Shown here: positions 35,632-44,499 of the stretch, one piece after another
How the letters are laid out: each line of letters starts with the position of its first letter
Position numbering within the stretch: position 1 is the first letter of the stretch
From: Xiphophorus maculatus
Taxonomy: Eukaryota; Chordata; Actinopteri; Cyprinodontiformes; Poeciliidae
Direction of reading: 5' to 3'
Assembly: GCF_002775205.1 (NCBI RefSeq)
Contig: NC_036458.1
Location: 2,882,560-2,946,559 of the forward strand
DNA length: 64,000 bases
Program-made: the position numbers and the translations under genes
Notes under the pieces: model-generated
The model's input: the letters and a program-made list of their open reading frames with translations, nothing else
The model's database searches: none
Told to the model about the DNA's origin: nothing

Positions 35632-35747
35632 GTGTGCGTGTGTAGCTGGGCTTCTTCAGGCGCACCAGACCCCCCACTGATGATGATGATGGTGGTGAAG
35701 ACGATGGAGAGCAGCAACCGGCTGAGGAGAGTCACATGACTGAGTAA
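22499..35747 (+). CDS. itga2b: Integrin alpha-IIb (CD41), complete 31-exon gene
   Basis: Alpha subunit of the thrombocyte fibrinogen receptor (pairs with beta-3). Exon starts-ends: 22499-22641, 24090-24217, 24346-24446, 25521-25686, 25759-25808, 28164-28209, 28491-28610, 29111-29155, 29227-29270, 29370-29435, 29508-29560, 29664-29736, 30149-30284, 30365-30547, 30621-30666, 30836-30937, 31845-31900, 31982-32133, 32303-32416, 32515-32582, 32883-33018, 33101-33193, 33500-33579, 33664-33744, 33826-33931, 34310-34465, 34553-34636, 34790-34909, 34996-35097, 35175-35297, 35646-35747. All phases agree: 1024 aa, human about 1039. Signal peptide, then a seven-blade propeller with DINSDGLDD (316), DLDMDGYQD (383) and DLDGNGYPD (444) cation loops, thigh and calf domains, one TM helix (about 968-990), GFFRR (993-997) and an acidic tail (TDDDDGGEDDGE). 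GGVFLC, CEVGFS and the acidic tail point to alpha-IIb rather than alpha-V/5/8. No furin site is visible. Confidence 0.88.
24715..25320. repeat. Degenerate tandem repeat, about 130-bp period, in itga2b intron 3
   Basis: Blocks such as TTTGTGCTGC, GAAGATATTAATGAAAGTTT and AAAGGTCAACCAGCCCC recur about four times with divergence. The best pair is 24890-24940 and 25155-25205. Confidence 0.7.
25856..26381 (+). repeat. Dispersed family B repeat in itga2b intron 5
   Basis: Starts TAACTAGTTACATTTACTCA and ends near GAGTACAACTTTTGG. Same orientation as 49925-50465. Confidence 0.55.
26470..27933. mobile_element. Foldback DNA element with about 530-bp inverted arms and 21-bp arrays
   Basis: 26470-26998 is the near-exact reverse complement of 27383-27933. 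Both outer ends read GTACGGAGCCCTCTAGGGGA inward. Just inside each end is an array of 21-bp units (TTTTGCGTTACCTCGCAAAA plus C): four on the left, five on the right. The central spacer is about 385 bp and has no coding capacity. It sits in itga2b intron 5. No clear target duplication was seen. A non-autonomous DNA transposon is the likely class. Confidence 0.85.
29885..30010. repeat. Short dispersed repeat in itga2b intron 12
   Basis: Begins with (CATC)n and continues with TCTCCAGAAACGTCTTGGTC, a fragment I associate with fish retroelement relics. Family not assigned. Confidence 0.25.
32703..32784. mobile_element. 82-bp palindromic mini-element in itga2b intron 20
   Basis: Arms 32703-32731 and 32756-32784 are inverted repeats with one mismatch (TACAGTACAGACCAAA outer end). 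The outer TA dinucleotides fit a Tc1-like TA target. This is a common fish motif of inverted ends without any body. Confidence 0.75.
35149..35174. repeat. (GT)n tract forming the acceptor of itga2b exon 30
   Basis: GT repeats run directly into GCACAG, the 3' splice site. No ordinary pyrimidine tract is present. Confidence 0.85.
35573..35645. repeat. (GT)n tract forming the acceptor of itga2b exon 31
   Basis: About 35 GT units with two GC interruptions lead straight into GTAG, the acceptor of the exon encoding GFFRR and the cytoplasmic tail. Confidence 0.9.
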
Positions 35748-37099
35748 CGCGTCTTCGCCTGAAGCAAAATGTCTTACAAAATGTTTCACTGTTGCTTTAA
35801 ACGATCAGCCCTAAATAATCGAGCTCAGAGATCCTCCTGTCAGAAGCCTTCGCTCTCAGATTAACTAAGCCAAAACTGTACAAAAGATATTTACATTTTG
35901 CATTTAAGATAAAAAAAAACCTTCTCTGTTGGTAAATATGTTTTACTCAGAACCTTGAGAAAGTTTTAGCTTCACCTGTTCAAATTCTGGAAAAATTTTT
36001 TAACAAAAGGTCCTATTAAGCACCTTTTGCTTCCTATTAATAATCGATTAATCTAAAAAATAATCAAAAGCTAAGCCCTGCATTGTGCTGATGTTAAGTG
36101 AAAAGGTTGAGCTTTTCATATGTTGTTGGAAATATAATTTTTTAGCTTTCCTACAAATGATCAACATTAAAGGAATGCTATTATTGTATTCTAGGCAATA
36201 AAATTTTCATTTTCTTATTTAAATAAGAATTCTAATTTCTTATTTGCATCTTTCAATGTATTTGTAATATTGTATAACATGCTTAAATTAAAAATCTGTA
36301 AAATTTGCCAATAGTACTAATTGATTAATACTATTAATCAATAGATTAATAGTATTAATCAATAAATTAATACTATTAATCAATAACTAAAATAGCTGCT
36401 GTTGCAGCCCTAGTCTGAAGTTAAATCACACTGTAAAAAATTTGTTTTTAATTTTGTTCTCTAATTTATGACATGTTTTACAGTGCAGGCCAAACTTCTC
36501 TTGTTTTAGGACATTTAACATTGCCTAAATTATTTCTAATTTAAGTAACAAATAGTAATAAGAGAAGAAACGCTGAAAAAGTAAAACCAAACATTAAATA
36601 TCTAAAAATAAAAAACTGCCAAGAAAGATCTAAAATCTCTTTTTCAAGAGGAACCAGGCAAGAACAGCAGAATCATTTACAAATATCAACATTTACATAT
36701 GAAAATATGACAAACTTCTAATAAAAAAAAGAAAAGTAAAATGAATGCATGCTCTGAGTTGTGTTAACTCCGCCTCCTTCAGTCTGATTGTACCCACAAC
36801 CTGAACCCATGATGCCTGTTCCTGTGTGATTGGTGGAGCTGGTTGGAGTCCTCAGCCTGTCAGACGGTACTGAGGGAAGTAAAGCCCTGGAGGGAGGATG
36901 AGGAGGATTAGAGCAGATTACTGAGCAGTTTATAACAGCAGACAAGGGGAAGAAGAAAGCACAACCAGTTAGGAGATAAATCCTGACCAACTGGGTAAAC
37001 TGGTCCAAACTGATGCAGTGAACTGGGACAAGCCTCTCAGAACAGACTCTAGGAGGAAGGAACCGCTGTGAGCTGGTCTGGGGTCAGCAGGCAGCGTGG
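35748..37099. other. 3' UTR of itga2b and intergenic DNA
   Basis: AATAAA at 36197-36202 is a likely poly(A) signal of itga2b, giving a 3' UTR of about 450 bp. 36317-36385 holds a cluster of AT palindromes (ATTAATACTATTAAT units). The remainder, to the synaptogyrin start, shows no TATA box or other gene. Confidence 0.45.
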
Positions 37100-40000
37100 A
37101 TGGACGGGTTCCAGGCGTACGGAGCAGGGAAGGCCGGCGGCGCCTTCGATCCCCTGACGTTCATCAGGCAGCCTCAGACTGTCATCAGGATCCTCTGCTG
37201 GGTGAGGCTCACGATGGTTTGGTTTGGTTCCCAGGTTTACTGAGCAGCTAGTCCTGGCGGGATTTCATTGGTCAGGTATGGGAGGTCAAGCTCTGATTGG
37301 TCGGTTTGCATCAACGTCCAAACTAAAGCTAAGAGTTTCTGAACATCTGTAAACAAGTGTGGACTGCAGAACATCAGCGGATGGATGGATGGATGGATGG
37401 ATGGATGGATGGATGGATGGATGGATGGATGGATGGATGGATGGATGGATGGATGGACGGGCCAACTAGTTATCTCTTTCAGATAAATAACCTTCTAATT
37501 TTAATTTTGCTGGTTGACAATTTGTTCCAGAATTTATTGTAATAAACTATAATATTGTTGTTTTGAGACCATTTTCAAGTAATATGATGGTAACAATGAT
37601 AATAACACTTTACCTAATAAGATATTTACCTAATAATCTGTTCATACCAGATTTAACAATCACTGCTAATTGGAGTAAAAACAGGAAAATATCAGGATGG
37701 ATCAATAACTTAAATTATGTCTTTTTGTGAAATGTAAATATTTAAGAGTCTTTAAATTATAGAAAAATTAATTTAAAAACCGACATTAACAAATTGAAAA
37801 AACACATTTTTTATGGTTGAGTTGAGTTTACTGAACATATAGTGTGATAAAAAACACACAGTTATACACAAATAAACTAAAAGTATATTTAGTATATACA
37901 ATAAAGTATATTTACACGTTCAACCTTCTAGTAGGTAGAAGTATAAACTTATTACTCTCATCCCTCTTGCAGCAGCAGCATCATCCAGTAAACTACTATT
38001 CATGTTAACTTGAAAATAAAATTATTTAATATTTTCTATATCCATATTTATGGTGAAATGCATCCATATTTACAGTAATTTTTAACATGTTGTAATTGTT
38101 TTGATATCAATATATCATATTGCAATAATAAGATGTTTTTCCTGTTTCCTCTTGTATTTTGCTAGTTTTGGTACCAGTTCTGGTTGTGTAAATTACCTCT
38201 GCAGAACCAGCAAGATTGGATGATTGTTGTGGTTCTGCAGAGCTGACTGCAGGTCCGTTCTCTGGTACTGTTAGCTGGTCAGTTTCCTGCAGCCTCAGTG
38301 TGACTCAGTCATGAGACCAGCTTTAACATTCCTGAGGCTCAGCACAAGACTTTTAGAACAAAAGCTCGTTGTCTCAGACTCTCTGGTTCGATGGACCAGA
38401 CCGGTTCTGGTAACCACCAGACGCAGCAGAACTTTGATCGGATGGTGGAATATTTGCATAAACTGGTTCTTTGAGGAGGATTCAGGTTGAACACTCCCAA
38501 TCAGATCATTGATGAAGAATGATCTGATTTTGTTGAAAAGATGGAGTCATGTGACTGAGCGCTACATTTAGAGAAAACATGCCTGAGGTCACATGATCAC
38601 ATCAGGAGTCTGGAAATATAACAGGAGAAGAAGAAGCTCTGTTGTCTTTCTGCTAATGTTAAGACTTTATTCTTGTAATATTAGGACTTTATATTTGTAT
38701 TAAAAAGTAACATCTCTTAGGCTACATTCACAGACGAATGCGACCCAATTCAAATCTTTTCAGTTCCCCAAAAATCTGATTTGTGCCATTTCCAGATGTG
38801 GAACTAAATTGAAAACATATCCGATTGTTTTCAAAGTGTCTGCAGTCAGAACGATCTTGTTTTTACATCATTGATGTGAGACAAGCATCATAATTCTGCA
38901 CCAGCCAGAATGGATCTAAACAATGGCTGAAAAAAATTAGAATTACGAAATTATTTTTAAAAAATCCCACCACTCTTACATCTGACTCCACATCCCAACA
39001 GATTCTCTACAGAAGCTGCAGTTGATGCTCCATTAAAGGTGGTTGCTGTTAGTTGTGTTTCTTTTTCTTATCTTTCTTTGTCCTGTTATGATTTTGTGAA
39101 GATACTGTCAGCTCTCACTGCTGAATAAACTTTAAAATGGATCCATGCACAGCAGATCCACTTTTATTTCCGTAAACAATGCTGCTGTGTGCCGTTAATG
39201 ATATTCTGTGAATGTCGGTTGCTTCAGTCTGATTGTCTGGTTGTTGTTGCATTTGATTAGTAGAATGAACGACCACATTAAAAAATCATCTGCCTTCTCC
39301 CAGTGCTCCCAGTACTAACTACAGAAACACACCAGTCAGTCAGAAACAACCAATCAGAGCCAGGAGGAGGGTCTTAGCGCTGTCAGTCACTCTCACTCTG
39401 TCCCATGGTATTTGCTATGCTACAGCTAGTTCACCATAATACATCCTGCCATGAATGTTATTGCTAGTTAGTTATCTAGCCATTTTCATGATAGTTAGCA
39501 TTAGCTAGTTAGCTAGCAGATGCTATCTAACTAGCCATTTCCATTCATCCAGAAAACCATTTTGGTTTTCCTGGAATGTTAAGTTGTTTCTCTGCCATTT
39601 GTACATTTACCAGCATTGATTGGCAGCACTAAGACCCGTCCCCTGGTTCTAATTGGTTGTTTCTGACCGGAGTGGTGCATTTCTTCAGACGGCAATAGTG
39701 GTTCAAGGAGGTCTTTTCACGGATTATTTGTTTTATAAAAGTTACATACTGCAGCTTTAAGGAAGAATCGACATTAAGGTTCTCTAGCCTCGCTGCCATC
39801 AGACCACCGTAGACCAGAGGTTTCAATCCCCAGCCATTTTCCTCTACACCCGAATCAAATAAACTCCTCCTCAGCAGACCCTGAGGAGGTAAGTCGTCCA
39901 TTTAATTTGGGAGTTCTGGTTCTGGAATGGTACCGTAGCAAACCGCCTCCTCCCTTCCCGCAGCTCTTCTCCATCGTGATCCTGGGATGTGTCGCCAACG

Positions 40001-43000
40001 AAGGTTACGTCAACCGTCCCGATGAGGTGGAGGAGTACTGCATCTTCAACCGCAACCAGAACGCCTGTAACTACGCCATTGCCATGGGAACACTGGGTTT
40101 CCTCTGCAGCGCCGGTTTCCTGGCGCTGGATGTTTATTTCCCTCAGATAAGCGGGGTGAAGGACAGGAAGAAGGCCGTCATGTTGGACATCGGGGTGTCG
40201 GGTGAGACTCCACCTGGCCGGTTTTAGAGCCTGAATGCCTCTGTGTTCATTTCTAAATGCATCATGCGTGTTTTCCCGCAGCTTTCTGGTCTCTCATCTG
40301 GTTTGTGGGTTTCTGCTTCCTGGCCAACCAGTGGCAGTTTTCCAATCCTGAAGACAACCCTTTGAACGAAGGCGCTGACGCCGCCAGGGCTACCATCATC
40401 TTCTGCTTCTTCTCCATCTTCACCTGGGTACGTAGCAGAACAGTCTGTCTGCTGCCACCTGCTGGTCAGATAGTGGTAATACTAGCTCCATCTGAACCAC
40501 CATGCCGGTACCAGCTAACTATTACGATCCATTACCGTGGTTCTGTCCGTTCATTAATGTGTGGGTGATAATCAACATCAAGTATCTGCAGGACTATCTG
40601 AGTCTTCAGCTTTATTCATGTTTTCATTCATTAATTGATTATTTAGATCAAATGTTTGAACTGATTCTTCTCCTTCTCCTTGTTTTCTTGTTTGTTATCA
40701 TGTTGCCTTTTGTTTGGTCTTTTTGTCTGATGTTTCTGATGACTTCCTGTCGATATGATGTTGTTCCATGTTACTTTTCTCTATTCTGTGTTGCTCTTCC
40801 ATGTGTTGGTGTCATTGGCTCTTCATATTGTTGCTCTTTGTTGATGTTCCATGTTATTTTTCTGTTTTTAATTTTCTTTCACTTTGTGCTGCTAATCTGT
40901 GTTTCATCTGTCTGTGTTGCTGTTCCATCTTCTATGTTGTTCTATGACTTGTGTTACTTTATGTTCCGTGTTTCTGGTTACGTGTTTCTTGGTGTTACCT
41001 GTTGCTTTATGTTGCTATGTTTTGTTCTCGCTTCGTTCCATGTTCCTTGTTCTGTTTCTTTTTCTTTTTTCGTGCTTCTTGCTGTTTTGTGTTTCTTGTT
41101 GTTATTTGTTGTTTTATGTTGTTTTTACTTTCCTCTAATGCTGTTTCTTGTTGCACTTTGCTTCTCGTTGTTTCTTGTTGCTACATGTATTTTCCTGTTC
41201 CGTGTTGTTTCTTGTTGTTTTGTTGATCTGCATTGTTTCTTGGTATTACATGTTGTTTTATGTTGCTACGTTTTGTTTTCACGTTCTTCCATGCGGTTTC
41301 TTGTTCCATGTTTCTTGTTGCTACATGTTTCGTGTTGTTTCTTGTCGTTCTTCCATGTGCCTGCAGGGAGGCGTCACGTTAATGTCGCTGGAGCGTCTGA
41401 AGAGAGTCTCGTACGAAGAAGAATACAATAAACTCTTCACGCCTCCTCTCTCCTGAAACAAAGCCTCACCGTTCTTTCTCTCAGCCAATCACGGCCAAGC
41501 ATCCTCCCCCATTCAATTCCTCAACTCAGTCTGAACTCTGATTGGTCGGTTTAAATTTCTGTCACACACAGTGCCTTACTGTTGCCGTGGTAACAGAACG
41601 ATGAGGCATGGACTCCGAATGTAAAGCAGGATGCTGAGTTTAACTGCAGACTGTCGCCCCCTGCTGGCCTTTAAACAATGCATGTTAATAAATATTTAGA
41701 CCTGAGGTTTGAAATACGCAGCAGGAACTTCATGGTGACAGAGACAGGTAAGCTTGGCTTCATCAACCTGTCTCGGTCACCATGGCAACTAATGTTGGAA
41801 GCAGGTTCAGACCTTCACCATCTGTAAAATGTTGCTGATATGATTCTGTCATGTAAGTTCTGTTGTGAAATAATGATTAAACCGCTGAACAGTTGAAGCT
41901 TTTTCCTGCTGTCTGCGACACCTGTTACTCATTTTAAGGTTTTATTTTCCAACCACTGCTAGGTGTCACTGTTTTACCATCATTTTACCTGAGTTTGTTC
42001 TTCCTCCTGCTGCTCTGTGCCATCAGGACCTCATCCATCCAGCTTCTAGAGGTCCTTTTATTAATTAGTTAACCACAATTAGCGGCATTTTATTCGAAAG
42101 CCATATATTTTGACAACATGAGCAACAATTTTAATTCAAAACCCATTATTTCTGCTAAATGATTGAATAAATAGACATATGAGCTCAATAGTAAAGATAT
42201 TTATCCATTATTCAGGTTCTTCAACTACTAGATTGGAGCAAAGTTCAGCTTCCCAGTGTTTCAGGAGCTCCGGATCATTTATAGAGCTTCTTTAGAAATG
42301 TCTAGAAAGTCTGTGCTGCTACTACATGTTTAGCACTAAGATGCTTGAATAGCTTCGTTGATAGGCTAGCACCTCTTAGCACAACTTGAACACAACAATA
42401 GTCTTTTCCAGCGACCCATCAGATTGTTTTTTTGTAGCAAAAATTAAGCCACAGTGGGCTAAGAGAAGCAGTTTTATCTTCCATTTCTGTTCATGGATGT
42501 CGCTTTCTGCGTCAGATTTACCGGCGGACCAGTAAAACAAAAAATCTGAGGAATTGAGTTAAAAACATTAACGATTTAAAATCTATGCAATTAATTGATA
42601 AAATATAACATGTTAATGGCTCAACCTTAATTTTTTCCTCTACTTTTAGTGGTTATTAAAACGTTCCTCTCATTTCAAATCATCTTTTACTATTTTCACT
42701 CTAAACTCTTTACCTCTATGGCAGCAGTTCCTCTCACTTTCTGATTTTTTTTCATACTGTCATTGTTATTGCATCGCATGCATCATCTGTGTTAAAACAC
42801 TCGTGTCGTATTTGTTGCTGGTATGAAGGTGTTTCTTGATCCACATGACCTAAATTATAAACCCTGCTTCTGGTTCCACTCATGACCTTCCTCCTGGGGC
42901 CAACAGGAAGTGCTGCCATGTTCTGATCAGCTGTGAGAGTAAGCCACACCTGTAACATGTTGTCTGTGACATGCTAACAGTGTCTGTGTTGCTTTTAACC

Positions 43001-44193
43001 TCATTAATTTGCTTCATGTTTTTCTGATATGTTTCAGGTCTTCATAAAAGGGGCTGCATTATGTAAATGTGACCTTTTTTGAGCTTTACATGATGTTATA
43101 ATGCTATTCCCTCATCAAAAATATATCTGGAGTGTTGCCTTGATTCTTTGATGTATGTTTGATAAATCATTTAATCTCCATGACAACCATTCAGCTGTGC
43201 AAAACGCCTGGCTGGACTTAGCCCCGCCTTCAAGGCTCATCTCCTCCTCAGGGCTGCAGTTTCCAAGAGCTTCCGTCTCACAGAGCAGCCTTCTCCTAAT
43301 CAGCTCCTCCAGACTAGCCAGGAGCAATTAGCAAACACCTGGTAGAACCGTGCATCTGCCGAGCTCCTTATAGGAGTCACTTCTCAGAGCAACGCTGGTA
43401 AAAACGTTGTTGAAGAGTTAACAGAAAAGCCATGTTGTGATGAGTTACAGAAAGAACAGGACTTTTTTAAAGAGACAGAGGCCCAATTTTAAGGAGTTAA
43501 ATTACAAAGCCAAATTTCTTTTAAGACATACAGTATTTGATATATACAACATTTTTGACAATTGAATTTAATGGTTACTTGACTGCTGTAAAATGGCACA
43601 AAATGCCTGTAAAATACATAATGCTGCCCCTTTAATGTCCTTTTATGACTTTTTAAATGTTCTTCCTAACATGTTAACATCCTTCACCTCCTGCATGCTC
43701 AGACATGTGAGCATGCTACATGTTCATGCTATGATGTTTTGGTCATAATATTACTTCTTTTTAATGTTCAATCATTTTATTCTGTTCTAGCATGTATTAC
43801 ATGTTAGCATGTTTTCTTAACAGTAAAACATGCTAACATGTCTAACTGTTAGCATGTGACAGTAAAACATGCCAACATGTCTAACTGTTAGCATGTGACA
43901 GTAAAACATGCTGTGTCTTGTGTTGTTTCTCAAATGTTCATTACTAATTTATTGTTCATGCTATTAACATTTTCAGACCTTTTAACAATCTGTCTGTTTT
44001 TCTGACATGTTTTCTTTCCGTGTTTCCTCTGAGCTGTTCATAACTGACCCCGTGTCGCTCTGTGTGTCTGCAGGCGCTCCAGTCTCTGCTGGCCGTCCTC
44101 AGGTTCAAACAGGGAGCAGACACCGCCATCTTCAACCAGGACTACGTTGATCCAGAGCTACAGGAGCCGGTGGAGGCTCCGCCCACATACTAG
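37100..44193 (+). CDS. syngr1: Synaptogyrin, long-tail form (syngr1-like)
   Basis: Four-helix MARVEL-type protein of synaptic vesicles and related small vesicles. Exons 37100-37201, 39964-40201, 40282-40427 and 44074-44193 (phases 0, 1, 0) give 201 aa. The N-terminus [12 protein letters not shown] and the blocks [38 protein letters not shown] and [13 protein letters not shown] match the family and resemble SYNGR1 more than SYNGR2 or SYNGR3. The last exon completes helix 4 and gives the cytosolic tail, which carries NQDYVDPE and ends PPTY; it is shorter than the human 1a tail. Intron 1 is 2.8 kb and full of repeats. AATAAA at 44456-44461 is the likely poly(A) signal. A competing terminal exon lies at 41367. 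Paralogue assignment rests on remembered sequences. Confidence 0.82.
37380..37456. repeat. (GGAT)n microsatellite
   Basis: About 19 perfect GGAT units in synaptogyrin intron 1. Confidence 0.95.
38716..39290. repeat. Dispersed repeat, family F
   Basis: Shares GAAGCTGCAGTTGATGCTCC, GTTGCTGTTA and TTCCGTAAACAATGCTGCTG with 45608-46170. Probably a MITE. Confidence 0.5.
39310..39760. repeat. Dispersed repeat, family H
   Basis: AGCACTAAGACCCGTCCCCT and ACATACTGCAGCT segments recur at 49030-49400. Lies in synaptogyrin intron 1, 200 bp before exon 2. Confidence 0.45.
40640..41350. repeat. Strand-asymmetric TTG/TTC low-complexity region
   Basis: Synaptogyrin intron 3 DNA very rich in T on the plus strand, built from loose GTTTCTTGTTGCTACATGTT-like units. 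A 309-aa open frame of Cys/Phe/Leu/Val runs through it only because A is scarce. Confidence 0.75.
41367..41456 (+). CDS. syngr1: Alternative last exon of synaptogyrin (short isoform)
   Basis: Ninety nucleotides after acceptor GTGCCTGCAG, phase 0, so it joins exon 3 (ending 40427) directly. It encodes [20 protein letters not shown] plus NKLFTPPLS and a stop. From memory it resembles the SYNGR1b C-terminus (RRFKDLSFQEEYSTLF). The resulting protein is 191 aa. AATAAA at 41687-41692 gives this isoform its own poly(A) site. The replacement changes the end of helix 4 and the whole tail. Confidence 0.7.
   Translation, partial: GGVTLMSLERLKRVSYEEEYNKLFTPPLS
43046..43638. repeat. MITE with TIR AAAGGGGCAGCATTATGTA
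   Basis: The left end AAAAGGGGCTGCATTATGTA and right end TACATAATGCTGCCCCTTTA are inverted, about 590 bp apart. The interior includes GCACAGCTGAATGGTTGTCA on the minus strand, a frequent fish repeat. No transposase. Confidence 0.7.
43820..43912. repeat. 39-bp tandem repeat, each unit a hairpin
   Basis: Two full units and a partial third of 39 bp. Unit 1 contains ACATGCTAAC ... GTTAGCATGT, a perfect 10-bp inverted repeat with an 11-nt loop. Unit 2 has one change (GCCAAC). Confidence 0.85.
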
Positions 44194-44499
44194 TAAAGCC
44201 CCGCCCACATCCTGATGTAGAGGCGGGGCTTACATTTTGGAGGGAATTAATGTGAAATTCAGGAAATGTAGTCCTGATGCGTTTAGGAACGAGACATAAA
44301 CTGTTTAGTTTGACGATGTCACTCAGCTTGAAGGCGTGGCTTCTGTCTCCACAGCCAATCAAAACCCAGAACAGTTAAAGTTCTGGTCTTTAAGTTTGTT
44401 CTTATAAAAGTGTAAATCTGCAGGTATTTCACACCACATGTGGCCGTGTGAGATCAATAAACAATGGACATTATTGACCTCTTAGGTGGAAAATGTTAG

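Noticed and set aside
40502-41431. 309-aa plus-strand open frame, rich in Cys, Phe, Leu and Val
   Set aside because: It lies in a T-rich low-complexity intron; composition alone explains the frame. Only its end overlaps the true alternative synaptogyrin exon, in another frame.
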